Shown here in pieces: positions 40,745 to 49,576 of a DNA stretch of 64,000 bases. Source of the DNA: Nocardia pneumoniae NBRC 100136 (GTDB lineage: Bacteria > Actinomycetota > Actinomycetes > Mycobacteriales > Mycobacteriaceae); contig NZ_BAGF01000081.1 in assembly GCF_000308755.1 (NCBI RefSeq), forward strand, positions 1-64,000, in the 5' to 3' direction. Under the pieces are notes generated by a model. It did not search any database and was not told where the DNA came from. It worked only from the letters and a program-made list of their open reading frames with translations. Position numbers and translations under genes: made by a program. How positions within the stretch are numbered: the stretch's first letter is position 1; each line of letters opens with the position of its first letter.

Positions 40745-41892
40745 GACTGGTACCCCAATCGCTTCGCCGCCAATCCGGTGAGAATTTCCGTCGTGCCGCC
40801 GCCGATCCCGAGGATGCGCATGTCCCGGTACTGGCGCTCGATCTCGGATTCGCGCATGTAGCCGAGGCCGCCGAAGAGCTGGACGGCCTGGTTGGCCACC
40901 CACTCGCCCGCCTCGACCGCGGTGTTCTTGGCGAAGCACACCTCGGCGATCAGGTCGGTCTCGCCTTCGGCGCTGCGCTGCACCACGTCTCGGGTGTAGA
41001 CCCGCGCGACGTCGATGCGCCGCGCCATCTCGGTGACCGTGTTCTGCACCGCCTGCCTGCTGATCAGCGGACGGCCGAACGTCTCCCGGTTGCGCACCCA
41101 CTCCAGGGTGAGGTCGAGGCAGCGCTGCGCGCTCGAATACGCCTGCACCGCGAGGCCGACGCGCTCGCTGACGAACGCCCCCGCGATCTGGTGGAAACCG
41201 GAGTTCTCCTGGCCCACCAGGTTCTCCACCGGCACCCGGACGTCCACGTAGGACAACTCGGCCGTGTCGGAGGCGAGCCAGCCCATCTTGTCCAGCTTGC
41301 GGCTGACCGTGAAACCCGGCGTGTCCTTGTCGATGATGAGCAGCGAGAGGCCCGCGGAGCCGGGCCCTCCGGTGCGCACCGCGGTGACCACGAAGTCGGC
41401 GCGTACGCCGGAGGTGATGTAGGTCTTGGCGCCGTTGACGATGTAGTGGTCGCCGTCGCGGCGGGCGGTGGTGGTGAGGTGCCCGACGTCGGAGCCGCCG
41501 CCGGGCTCGGTGATCGCGAGCGAGCCGATCAGCTCGCCCGCGAGGGTGGGCTTCACCCAGCGCTCGATCTGCTCGGCGTTGCCCGAGGCGATGATGTGCG
41601 GCACGGAGATACCGCAGGTGAACAGCGACGCGAACAGCCCGCCGGACGCTCCGGCCTGGTGCATCTCCTCGCACACGATCATCGCGTCCACGCCGTCGCC
41701 GCCGGAGCCGCCCGCGGATTCCGGGAACTGCACGCCGAGCAGGCCGAGTGCGCCCGCCTTCTGGTGCAATGCGCGGGGGATCTCTCCGGCGCGCTCCCAC
41801 CCGTCCAGATACGGCAGGATCTCGCGCTCCACGAATCCACGGACCGTGGAACGCAATTCGCGGCGTTCCGGCGTGTCCCAGGGTTTGGTCAT
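40741..41892 (-). CDS. Acyl-CoA dehydrogenase (FadE13-like)
   Basis: A 383-residue FAD enzyme with SLAITEPGGGSDVGHLTTTARRDG, NGAKTYITSGVRADF and QLFGGLGYMRESEIERQYRDMRI near the C terminus. It would oxidise the first acyl-CoA of the pathway before carboxylation. It is the second operon gene, 70 bases after the AtuA-like gene. Counterpart of FadE13 (Rv0975c). The two dehydrogenases in this operon are only distantly alike and probably act at different steps. Confidence 0.92.
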   Translation of the reverse strand: MTKPWDTPERRELRSTVRGFVEREILPYLDGWERAGEIPRALHQKAGALGLLGVQFPESAGGSGGDGVDAMIVCEEMHQAGASGGLFASLFTCGISVPHIIASGNAEQIERWVKPTLAGELIGSLAITEPGGGSDVGHLTTTARRDGDHYIVNGAKTYITSGVRADFVVTAVRTGGPGSAGLSLLIIDKDTPGFTVSRKLDKMGWLASDTAELSYVDVRVPVENLVGQENSGFHQIAGAFVSERVGLAVQAYSSAQRCLDLTLEWVRNRETFGRPLISRQAVQNTVTEMARRIDVARVYTRDVVQRSAEGETDLIAEVCFAKNTAVEAGEWVANQAVQLFGGLGYMRESEIERQYRDMRILGIGGGTTEILTGLAAKRLGYQS

Positions 41893-41962
41893 GCGGTGTC
41901 CTTTCTCGCATGATCGGGGGCCCTGCGTGGTGACGCGAGCTGCCGCCTCCGGGCCTGACCGA

Positions 41963-43678
41963 TCATGCGAACAGCTCCACGGGAATGTCGAGGTGACGGG
42001 ACCGCAGCCATTCGCCGAGTCCCTTGGCCTGCGGGTCGAAGCGGGCCTGGTAGGCCACCCCTCGGCCGAGCAGGCCTTCGATGATGAAGTTCAGCGCCCG
42101 CAAGTTGGGCAGGACATGCCGGGTGACGGTGAGCGAAGCCGCCTCCGGGAGCAGCTCTTTGACGCGTGCCACGGTGAGTGTGTGCACCAGCCAGCGCCAC
42201 TGCTCGTCGGTACGCACCCACACGCCGACGTTCGCGTCCGCGCCTTTGTCCCCGCTGCGCGCCAGGGCGATCGTGCCCAGCGGAACGCGGCGGGTCTGGC
42301 CGGAGGACAGCGGCTCGGGTGCGGGCGGCTCGGCCACCTCGGCGAGTTCGGCTGTGTCGGTGGACGGCGCGATATCGACCCGGGTGCCGTCCGGGAGCAC
42401 CGCCGTGTGTGGCACCTCGGCGGCGTCGACGAACCCGGGCGTGAACACGCCGTACGGAGACCCGTTGCCGGGCAGGGTCGTGAAGCTGCATCCCGGATAG
42501 CTGGCCAATGCCAGCTCCACCGCCACGTTGGAGAACGCGCGGCCGACCTTGTTCGGATCTGGGTCGCGGACAACGCAGCGCAGCAGCGCGCTCGCCTGCT
42601 CTTCGGTCTCGGCGTCCGGCCGGTCCAGGCGGGCCAGCGTCCAGGTCAACTCGGCGGGACGGGTCGGCAGCCAGGACTCCAGCTGGCGTCGCGCCAGTTC
42701 GGCCTTCGCTTCGATGTCCAGACCGGTGAGCACGAACTCCATCTCGTTGCGGAATCCGCCTAGGGTGTTCAGGGAGACCTTCAGCTGGGGCGGCGGGGCC
42801 TCGCCCGTCACGCCGCTGATCAGCACCCGATCCGGACCGTCCTGGGCGAGCTGGATGGTGTCCAGGCGGGAGGTCACGTCGGGTCCGGCGTAGCGGGCGC
42901 CCTGGATCTCGTACATCAGCTGGGCTTCGACCGTGTCGACGGTGACCACGCCGCCCGTGCCCTGATGCTTGGTGATCACGCTGCTTCCGTCGGCGCGGAT
43001 CTCGGCGATGGGGAAGCCGGGCCTGCCCAGGTCGGAGAGCTCGGTGAAGAAGGCGTAGTTGCCGCCGGTGGCCTGGGTGCCGCACTCGATGACGTGCCCG
43101 GCCACCACCGCGCCCGCCAGCTGGTCGTAATCGGTTCGGCCCCAACCGAAGTGCGCGGCGGCCGGGCCGACGATCACCGACGCGTCGGTGACCCGTCCGG
43201 TGACGACGATGTCCGCGCCCGCGTTCAGGCATTCCACGATGCCCCACGCGCCGAGGTAGGCGTTGGCGGTCAGGGGAGCGCCGAAACCGAGGTCACCGGC
43301 GCGCGCGATGAGGTCGTCGCCCTCGACGTGCGCGATCTTCGCGTCCAGTCCGAGATCCGCGGCGACTTTGCGCAGTTTCTCCGCGAGACCGGCCGGGTTG
43401 AGGCCGCCCGCGTTCGCGACGATGCGCACCTTGCGTTCCAGCGCGAGCCCGAGGCAGTCCTCGATCTGCTTGACGAAGGTCTTCGCGTAGCCGAGGCTCG
43501 GGTCCTTCATCCGGTCGCGGCCGAGGATCAGCATGGTCAGCTCGGCCAGGTAATCGCCGGTGAGCACGTCGAGCTGCCCGCCTTCGAGCATCTCGCGCAT
43601 GGCACTGAGCCGATCACCGTAGAAGCCGGAACAGTTGCCGATCCGGAGCACGTCCGGGTCGGCGGCCAGCATACTCAT
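41963..43678 (-). CDS. DUF1446/AtuA-like protein
   Basis: A 571-residue protein of the acyclic-terpene-utilisation A family (Rv0976c-like). It starts LRIGNCSGFYGDRLSAMREML and has DYLAELTMLILGRDRMKDPS, IVANAGGLNPAGLAEKLR, VVTGRVTDASVIVGPAAAHFGW and YEIQGARYAGPDVTSRLD. AtuA is needed for citronellol/geraniol breakdown in Pseudomonas but its reaction is not established. It is the first operon gene, with AGGAGG before ATG 43678. Its presence links the operon to branched or isoprenoid acyl-CoA catabolism. Confidence 0.9.
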   Translation of the reverse strand: MSMLAADPDVLRIGNCSGFYGDRLSAMREMLEGGQLDVLTGDYLAELTMLILGRDRMKDPSLGYAKTFVKQIEDCLGLALERKVRIVANAGGLNPAGLAEKLRKVAADLGLDAKIAHVEGDDLIARAGDLGFGAPLTANAYLGAWGIVECLNAGADIVVTGRVTDASVIVGPAAAHFGWGRTDYDQLAGAVVAGHVIECGTQATGGNYAFFTELSDLGRPGFPIAEIRADGSSVITKHQGTGGVVTVDTVEAQLMYEIQGARYAGPDVTSRLDTIQLAQDGPDRVLISGVTGEAPPPQLKVSLNTLGGFRNEMEFVLTGLDIEAKAELARRQLESWLPTRPAELTWTLARLDRPDAETEEQASALLRCVVRDPDPNKVGRAFSNVAVELALASYPGCSFTTLPGNGSPYGVFTPGFVDAAEVPHTAVLPDGTRVDIAPSTDTAELAEVAEPPAPEPLSSGQTRRVPLGTIALARSGDKGADANVGVWVRTDEQWRWLVHTLTVARVKELLPEAASLTVTRHVLPNLRALNFIIEGLLGRGVAYQARFDPQAKGLGEWLRSRHLDIPVELFA

Positions 43679-43781
43679 CAGCGGGAATGCCTCCTGTGCG
43701 GCGAACCGTCAGGATGGGCCGCATGCCGCATCCGTGGAGTCCGCGTTCCGCGACCAGCATCACACTCCAGGCAGAAAAAAG

Positions 43782-43797
43782 CAAGCATGCGTGCTTG
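43782..43797. promoter_or_regulatory. CAAGCA-N4-TGCTTG palindrome upstream of the acyl-CoA operon
   Basis: CAAGCATGCGTGCTTG has perfect 6-base arms, 104 bases before the AtuA-like start. It lies where the promoter should be and is the likely operator for the TetR gene that closes the operon. Confidence 0.5.
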
Positions 43798-43881
43798 TTA
43801 ATTGCAGGCTGAACCACCGTTTGCCCGAGGTCCACACCACCCGCGCCGGGATGACCGGACTGCGTGGAGCAAGATGGCACG

Positions 43882-44040
43882 GTGTCCAGCGACGTGACCG
43901 TGATCGTTCTGCTCGCCCTGTCCGGGTTCCTGGTCGGCGGCGCCTACTCCACCTGGAAGACCGCCCGCCCGCTGGCCATCGCGCTGGCGGTCTGCGCCGT
44001 TCTCGCGGCGGGTGGCGCCCTGGCCTGGTGGTTCGCGTAA
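43882..44040 (+). CDS. Small membrane protein, 52 residues
   Basis: A 52-residue frame from GTG 43882 to TAA 44040, with two hydrophobic helices: TVIVLLALSGFLVGGAYS and AIALAVCAVLAAGGALAWWF, joined by a short basic turn (TWKTARP). It would be a hairpin in the membrane with both ends outside or both inside. No motif is recognised. It is supported by the clean two-helix pattern and by the lack of any other gene in this gap. It converges on the cyclase gene. Confidence 0.6.
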   Translation: MSSDVTVIVLLALSGFLVGGAYSTWKTARPLAIALAVCAVLAAGGALAWWFA

Positions 44041-44074
44041 GGGCCTGGGCCGGGCCAAAGCTCGAGGCAGCCGC

Positions 44075-45049
44075 TCAGTTTCTCGACAGACGAAAGATCC
44101 GCAGGTCGTCCGGCACTCCGTTGAGTGGCGCCGCGAAGAAGCTGCGGCGATACGGCTTGACCGCGAGACCGAGCTCCTCCAGCGTCTCGGGCCGCAGCGC
44201 TTGCAGCGTCGCTTCGGACAGCATGGTGTGCCCGTTGCCGCCCGCCTCCATCACGCGGGCCGCGATCGTCACGTCCACGCCGAGCCAGTCGCCGCCGATC
44301 TCACGCGGAGAACCGGTGTGCAAACCGATGCGCATCCGCGGGCGGTAGCCCCGCACCTGCACGTCGGCGAGATTGCGCTTGGCGGTCACCGCGGCGCGCA
44401 CGGCCCGGTCCGCCGAAGGGAAGACCGCCATCACGCCGTCGCCCATGCGCTTGACCACTTGACCGCCGCGCTCGCCGATCGGCGGCTCGATGGCCCTGGC
44501 GACCGCACGCAGCAGTTCGAGGGTGGCCTCGTCACCCGCCGACAGCGACCACCGGGAGAACGCCACCAGATCGGTGAACATTACAGTTATCTCTTGGCTA
44601 CCTTTGCCGCGCCCGACTCGCTCCAGCATCGCCTGCCAAACCTGCAAGGCGCCGAAGCCGATTTCCCGAGCCGCGCTGGGGGCGTCGCCGACCAGCTTGT
44701 CGGCCGCCCGCGCGACCGCCCGCGCACCGCCGGGACCCGAAACCGACAGGGGATCACCGAAAGCCGGATCACCGGGCAGCTGCTCACGGGCCTTGCGCAG
44801 CACACCGATCAGGTCGGCACGCTGATTGGCGGCGTTCATCAGCGCGGACAGCTGGCCACGCCGCGATCCGCCGGAACGGCGGGAAGAGTCGAACTCGTCG
44901 GCCGGCTCCAACGGAATGACCATTTCGGGCGGTATGTCGCCATCGGCCTCCGGTCCTGGCGCCGACTCGGCGCCGCCGGAAGGTGTTTCGCTCACGTCCC
45001 GAGGGTATCTCAGCCGATCCGGCGTCGGCCGGTTAGCGATCATCGCCAT
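44075..45049 (-). CDS. Class III adenylate/guanylate cyclase domain protein
   Basis: A 324-residue soluble protein. After an acidic tail and a helical region (about 60-145) is a class III cyclase domain: ITVMFTDLVAFSRW (metal Asp160), VVKRMGDGVMAVF (Lys200, metal Asp204), RMRIGLHTG and GVDVTIAARVMEAG (Arg265 for the transition state). All catalytic positions appear intact, so it should make cAMP (lysine at the base-selecting site suggests adenylate). The N-terminal part may be a signal-sensing region. It is not in an operon. Confidence 0.88.
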   Translation of the reverse strand: MAMIANRPTPDRLRYPRDVSETPSGGAESAPGPEADGDIPPEMVIPLEPADEFDSSRRSGGSRRGQLSALMNAANQRADLIGVLRKAREQLPGDPAFGDPLSVSGPGGARAVARAADKLVGDAPSAAREIGFGALQVWQAMLERVGRGKGSQEITVMFTDLVAFSRWSLSAGDEATLELLRAVARAIEPPIGERGGQVVKRMGDGVMAVFPSADRAVRAAVTAKRNLADVQVRGYRPRMRIGLHTGSPREIGGDWLGVDVTIAARVMEAGGNGHTMLSEATLQALRPETLEELGLAVKPYRRSFFAAPLNGVPDDLRIFRLSRN

Positions 45050-45245
45050 CTCTCACCTCCGCGGTGAACGTCAGCGAGCACGTCGTCGGGCCCCGCGATG
45101 GGTAACGAGCTGGTTGCTGACTCGAGGCTACCCGGGTACGAAGGGGTCTCGGAAGCGGCAGGCCGCATAGTTTCCGGGATGTTCACACTCGGCTGCGAAC
45201 AAGGTGGTCGGCCCGGCGCGAAGAGTCGCACCGGGCCGATCACCG

Positions 45246-45274
45246 CACCGCCTGCCGGGCAGTGGCAGGCGGTG
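45246..45274. terminator. Hairpin in the gap between cyclase and ABC permease genes
   Basis: The 297 bases between 45050 and 45346 show no gene. They contain a perfect 11-base-pair stem (45246-45256 with 45264-45274), a likely terminator for the ABC transporter operon that ends at 45347. Confidence 0.5.
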
Positions 45275-45346
45275 GACGGAGCACCGGACCTCCCGACAAG
45301 GTCGGCGCTCCACAACCCGAGTGGCGAGGGAAGGCGACTCGGGTAG

Positions 45347-46108
45347 CTATGCGTCGCGCTGGTTCACCGAGACCAGGGCAGCGCCGAAGACGATCGCGAC
45401 GAAAACGGTGAAGTAGAGCAAGCTCGCCCATGGACCCCAGTGCCAATTGGCGGTGGACGGGGCCGCGCTGAAGAAGTGATTCGCGTTCGCGAACGGCAGG
45501 AACGGGGTGACGTTGCGGCCGAAACTGCCGAACGCGCCGAGCAGGCCCTCGATGAGCAGCGGCCACAGCACGATCAGCGAGATCGCGGCGGCGGACTGCC
45601 GCACCAGCACACCGACGCCGACCGCGAGGACGACGCACAGGAAGGCGTAGATGGGGATGCCGTAGACCTCGCGCCAGTCCTCCGGGCTGGACAGGGTCAG
45701 GCTCGCGCCCGCGTCCGGGCCGCTGAGCGCCTTCGCCACCAGGTAGGCGAGGAACACGAGGACGGTGGTGAGCAACGCGCCGTACACGCCGACCAAGCCC
45801 GCCTTGGTCACGATGACCCGGTCCCGATGCGGGGTGGCCTGGAACGTCGTCCGGATGATGCCGAAGCGATATTCGCTGGTCACGGTCAAGGTCGCCATGA
45901 TCATCAGGACCATGACACCGAAGCCGCTGATCCCCGCCACCGCGGTGGAGACGGTCAGGTTGATCGAGCCTTCCTCGCCGTAGGTCGTCCGCGCCACCCA
46001 GGCCAGCAGGGCGGCCATGCCGAGCGCGAGGGCCACCACGATCGCCGAGCACCACCAGGGCGACCTGGTCGAGGTGAGCTTGATTCGTTCCGCTGCCAGC
46101 ACGCCCAT
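45347..46108 (-). CDS. ABC-2 type transporter permease
   Basis: A 253-residue integral membrane protein with six predicted helices and no cytoplasmic domain, in ABC-2 layout. It starts MGVLAAERIKLTSTRSPWWCS and has YRFGIIRTTFQATPHRDRV (coupling helix). It couples with the ATPase gene that precedes it (start ATG overlaps the ATPase stop at 46108). The substrate may be a drug, lipid or cell-wall part, but the sequence does not say. Confidence 0.9.
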   Translation of the reverse strand: MGVLAAERIKLTSTRSPWWCSAIVVALALGMAALLAWVARTTYGEEGSINLTVSTAVAGISGFGVMVLMIMATLTVTSEYRFGIIRTTFQATPHRDRVIVTKAGLVGVYGALLTTVLVFLAYLVAKALSGPDAGASLTLSSPEDWREVYGIPIYAFLCVVLAVGVGVLVRQSAAAISLIVLWPLLIEGLLGAFGSFGRNVTPFLPFANANHFFSAAPSTANWHWGPWASLLYFTVFVAIVFGAALVSVNQRDA

Positions 46109-47052
46109 CAGAGCGCACCTCCCATCACCTGATCGAAGCCTTCGCCGTGGTACTGCACGGCGCCGCCGGTCATCCGCATGAACGCCTCCTCCAGCGAGGC
46201 ACGCTGCGGGGCCAGCTCGAACAGGGTGATGTCGTTCGCGGCGGCCAGCTTGCCGACCACGTCACTGGACACGCCTGCCACGACGAGCGCGGGGCCTTCG
46301 GCGCCGCCGCCGTCCTCGCGGACGGTCATGCCGTTCGAGGTCAGCACGCTGCGCAGCTGGTCGAGCTGCGGGCTGCGCACCCGCACCGACTGCTCCGAAG
46401 CGCGCTCGATGAACTCCTGCGTGGTCGAGTCCGAGATGAGCTTGCCGCGACCGATGACGACCAGGTGCTCGGCGGTCTGCGCCATCTCCGAGAGCAGATG
46501 GCTGGAGACCAGCACCGTGCGGCCTTCGGCGGCCAGTCGCTGCATGAACCGGCGGATCCACAGGATGCCCTCCGGGTCGAGGCCGTTGACCGGCTCGTCG
46601 AACAGCAGCACCTGCGGGTCGCCCAGCAGCGCGCCGGCCAGGCCGAGCCGCTGCGACATGCCGAGCGAGAACCCGCCCGCGGTCTTGCCCGCCACCTCGG
46701 ACAAACCGACCAACCGCAGCACCTCCTCCACCCGGGACTTGGGGATGCCGTTGGACGCGGCCATCCACTCCAGGTGAGCGCGCGCGGACCGGTTCGGGTG
46801 CACCCACTTGGCGTCCAGCAGCGCGCCGACGGCGCGCAGCGGATGGTCCAGCTCGTGGTAGGGCTTGCCGTGGATCAGCGCGGTGCCCGCGGTGGGCTTG
46901 TCCAACCCGAGGATCATCCGCATGGTGGTCGACTTGCCCGCGCCGTTCGGCCCCAGGAAGCCCGTCACCTGTCCCGGTCGCACGGTGAAGGTCAGATCCT
47001 GCACCGCGACGGTCTGCCCGAAGTGCTTGGTCAGGCCTCTCAGCTCGATCAT
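46108..47052 (-). CDS. ABC transporter ATP-binding protein
   Basis: A 314-residue ATPase with Walker A (GPNGAGKST), signature (LGMSQRLGL), Walker B (VLLFDEP) and an H loop (SSHLL). A C-terminal extension of about 80 residues follows, typical of bacitracin/DrrA-like exporters. With the permease at 45347 it forms an export system. The ATG at 47052 gives MIELRGLTKHF, the standard start. In-frame upstream codons give an unlikely proline- and cysteine-rich extension. Confidence 0.93.
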   Translation of the reverse strand: MIELRGLTKHFGQTVAVQDLTFTVRPGQVTGFLGPNGAGKSTTMRMILGLDKPTAGTALIHGKPYHELDHPLRAVGALLDAKWVHPNRSARAHLEWMAASNGIPKSRVEEVLRLVGLSEVAGKTAGGFSLGMSQRLGLAGALLGDPQVLLFDEPVNGLDPEGILWIRRFMQRLAAEGRTVLVSSHLLSEMAQTAEHLVVIGRGKLISDSTTQEFIERASEQSVRVRSPQLDQLRSVLTSNGMTVREDGGGAEGPALVVAGVSSDVVGKLAAANDITLFELAPQRASLEEAFMRMTGGAVQYHGEGFDQVMGGAL

Positions 47053-47233
47053 GCTGCCCAGCATTCCGCAAAACGCGGCGGCGCGCGTCGGTAAAAAGTG
47101 GCGAGTTCGGTCATCCTCGAGGATGAGAGCGGGATGGGGGGTTCCAGGGCACGGGCGGTTTCGACCGAACACGGTGTGGAAGTCATCGATGATCAGCCCG
47201 GAACCGACCTACCCCGCAAGGAGGATCGTCGGC

Positions 47234-48115
47234 ATGCCCGCACCCGACTCCCAGCCGCGGCGCCCGTCGTGGGTGCCCGACCGGCTCTACCCGTTCACCG
47301 ATCACTACCTCGACCTCACCGAAGCCAGGGTCCACTACATCGATGAGGGCGACGGGCCACCGCTGCTGATGTTGCACGGCAACCCCACCTGGTCGTTCCT
47401 CTACCGCGATATCGTCATCGGCTTGCGTGACCGCTACCGCTGCGTCGCGGTGGACTATCCCGGGTTCGGTCTGTCCTACGCGGCGCCGGGTTACCGCTTC
47501 ACTCCCGCCGAGCACGCCGACATCGTCGGTCAACTGGTCGAGCGGCTGGATCTGCGCGAGATCACCCTGATGGTGCAGGACTGGGGCGGCCCGATCGGCT
47601 TCGCCACCGCCACGCGTCATGCGGACCGGTTCACCGCCTTCGTCATCGGGAACACCTGGGCCTGGCCCAAAGCCGACCTGGGAACGCAAGCCTTCTCGCG
47701 CTTTCTGGGCGGACCGATCGGTGGCTGGCTGATCCGGGAGCGCAATTTCTTCGTCGAACGCATCATCCCGGCCGGAGTTCGCCGGACGAAACTGGACGAC
47801 ACGGTGATGAACGCCTACCGCGGTCCCTTCCCCACGCCCGGCTCCCGGGAACCGGTGCACGTGTTCCCCCGCGAGATCCTCGGCAGCCGCGATCTGCTCG
47901 CCGACATCGAGCGCAAACTACCGACCCTGACCGACCGTCCTGCGCTGATCGTGTGGGGCACCAAGGACGTCGCCTTTCGCGCCGCCGAACTTCGCCGGTG
48001 GGAGCAACTGTTCCCGCAACACCGCACCGTGCCGCTTGTCGGCGCAGGTCATTACATTCAGGAAGACGCGTCCGACGAGATAGTCGCCGCGATCCGCTCT
48101 TGGGCGTCCGCCTGA
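47234..48115 (+). CDS. Haloalkane dehalogenase, HLD-III type
   Basis: A 293-residue alpha/beta hydrolase. It has LMLHGNPTWSFLYRD (oxyanion Asn/halide contact at about 48-56), the nucleophile VQDWGGPIGF (Asp116), and GHYIQEDA with the catalytic His near residue 275. The sequence closely follows that of Rv1833c (DmbC-like subfamily III dehalogenase) by memory. It would release halide from haloalkanes, although natural substrates are unknown. AAGGAGG lies nine bases before the ATG. It is divergent from the ABC transporter genes. Confidence 0.9.
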   Translation: MPAPDSQPRRPSWVPDRLYPFTDHYLDLTEARVHYIDEGDGPPLLMLHGNPTWSFLYRDIVIGLRDRYRCVAVDYPGFGLSYAAPGYRFTPAEHADIVGQLVERLDLREITLMVQDWGGPIGFATATRHADRFTAFVIGNTWAWPKADLGTQAFSRFLGGPIGGWLIRERNFFVERIIPAGVRRTKLDDTVMNAYRGPFPTPGSREPVHVFPREILGSRDLLADIERKLPTLTDRPALIVWGTKDVAFRAAELRRWEQLFPQHRTVPLVGAGHYIQEDASDEIVAAIRSWASA

Positions 48116-48261
48116 ACCCTGCGCTGCTGCAGGGTGACACATCCACGCGGCCGAGCCGGGAAGGGGCCGCACTGATCCCGCAATTCCGCGCCCAGCACGA
48201 TCAATGAAGTGGCGAGCACGGAGGACGGCCCAGCAGGGGACCGAGCCAGGGCGAAGGTCGT

Positions 48262-48981
48262 TCAGAGGTTCGCACTGAGCGCGACAACGGCACCGAGTGC
48301 GGCGGCGGCGTCGAGAAGAGCGTGGGAGCGAGCCGTGATGCTCGCGTCCCTGGCTGCCAGCGCGGCTGCGACATCGTCGGATCGGTTGCCGCGCGGCAGG
48401 TCCGGCATCAAGGTCCGGAGGGTGTCAATGCGGTATCCGGCGCCGCGCAACTGGTGGACGATCCGCGCATCCCGGACCTGATCCGGCGAGTACCGCCTGA
48501 TCCCTTGCGCCGCGACGCGATCAGGAACGACAAGACCCTCGGCATCCCAATGCCGCAAGGTCGACGGGCGCACGCCGAGTGCGGCGGCCAGTTCGGACAC
48601 GCTCATCGAATCCGACGCGCGCACGTCCTCGATCGGCTCGGCGGAGATCGCCTCGGCCGCCCGCTTGGCAAGCGCGAGGTCCGCACGCTCCCGATCGAGC
48701 CGGGCGTGTGCCGCGTCCAGCAGAGCGAGCACCTCCGCGATCGGGCGATCATGCACCGCGCGAACGATCCGCTTGGCCTCGACCGGGCCGACGCCCGCCG
48801 CCAGCGCCCGATAGGCCAGCGCGGAACGCACGTGGATCTCGCCGTATCCGCGGTAACCCGTGGCTGTGCGCAGTGCGGTCGGCAGTACCCCGGCACGCTC
48901 GAGGTTGCGGATCTGCTGCACGGAGTAACCGGCACGCCGCGCGACATCGACCGTCCGCATGCCCAAGTTGAGAGTCGACAC
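48262..48981 (-). CDS. MerR-family regulator with two DNA-binding domains
   Basis: A 239-residue protein with two MerR-like winged-helix regions. The first is MRTVDVARRAGYSVQQIRNLE ... GYRGYGEIHVRSALAYRALAAGVGP (about residues 8-75). The second is SVSELAAALGVRPSTLRHWD ... RRYSPDQVRDARIVHQLRGAGY (about 127-195). A helical spacer (RPIAEVLALLDAAHARLDR) joins them. Most MerR proteins have one. The ligand or metal domain is missing, so this may act as a single-chain dimer. It is divergent from the DUF6194 gene at 49045. Confidence 0.88.
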   Translation of the reverse strand: MSTLNLGMRTVDVARRAGYSVQQIRNLERAGVLPTALRTATGYRGYGEIHVRSALAYRALAAGVGPVEAKRIVRAVHDRPIAEVLALLDAAHARLDRERADLALAKRAAEAISAEPIEDVRASDSMSVSELAAALGVRPSTLRHWDAEGLVVPDRVAAQGIRRYSPDQVRDARIVHQLRGAGYRIDTLRTLMPDLPRGNRSDDVAAALAARDASITARSHALLDAAAALGAVVALSANL

Positions 48982-49044
48982 CCGCCCGTTCCTGGTCTTG
49001 CGCCTCTAAGTCTCCACAAGCACCTTAATGTGACGCTGGAGCAC

Positions 49045-49518
49045 ATGACCATCGACGAGATCATCGACTCGGTATCGCGCCTCGACGGAGTCCTGACCCT
49101 CCGACCGGGACCCGGGGACGGCTCCCCCGAGATCAGTTGGGGCGACACGTTCTTCTACTACTCCCCGAGCGGGGAAGTGCCGACGGCCACTCAGCCCTTC
49201 GCGACGATCGTGACGAAGAACTATCCCGGCGACGAAAGCTCCCGCCTGGACCGCCCGGATACGTTCCGCGTCAACATCGCCGCCGGAAAGGAAGCCTTCA
49301 TCCACTGGACGGGCCACACACCACGCGAGCGAGCTACCGATGTCGACCCCAGCGTCACCGACACCGTGATCGCCCACCCTGTTTACGGCTCCGCAGGCTG
49401 GCTCGCGGTGGTCAACCCGGGACAACGGACAGATGAGGCAATCCGCGAACTGCTGCGCACAGCGTATGAACGCGCGCGCTCACGCTACGAGAAACGTGCC
49501 GCGTCAGCGCACAACTGA
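49045..49518 (+). CDS. DUF6194-family protein
   Basis: A 157-residue soluble protein with a single compact domain: MTIDEIIDSVSRLDGVLTL, WGDTFFYYSPSGEVPTATQPFATIVTKNYPGDE (split), FRVNIAAGKEAF and HPVYGSAGWLAVVNPG. The histidine and tryptophan pattern is that of the DUF6194 family, which has no known function. It has MmcQ/YjbR-like features, which suggests a DNA-binding or nucleotide-handling fold, unproven. It is divergent from the double-MerR gene and may be its target. Confidence 0.8.
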   Translation: MTIDEIIDSVSRLDGVLTLRPGPGDGSPEISWGDTFFYYSPSGEVPTATQPFATIVTKNYPGDESSRLDRPDTFRVNIAAGKEAFIHWTGHTPRERATDVDPSVTDTVIAHPVYGSAGWLAVVNPGQRTDEAIRELLRTAYERARSRYEKRAASAHN

Positions 49519-49576
49519 TCAGCAGTGGGTGAAGTCGGCTACGACGTGAAGACCGGACGAAAGCCGGTACCGGGTC

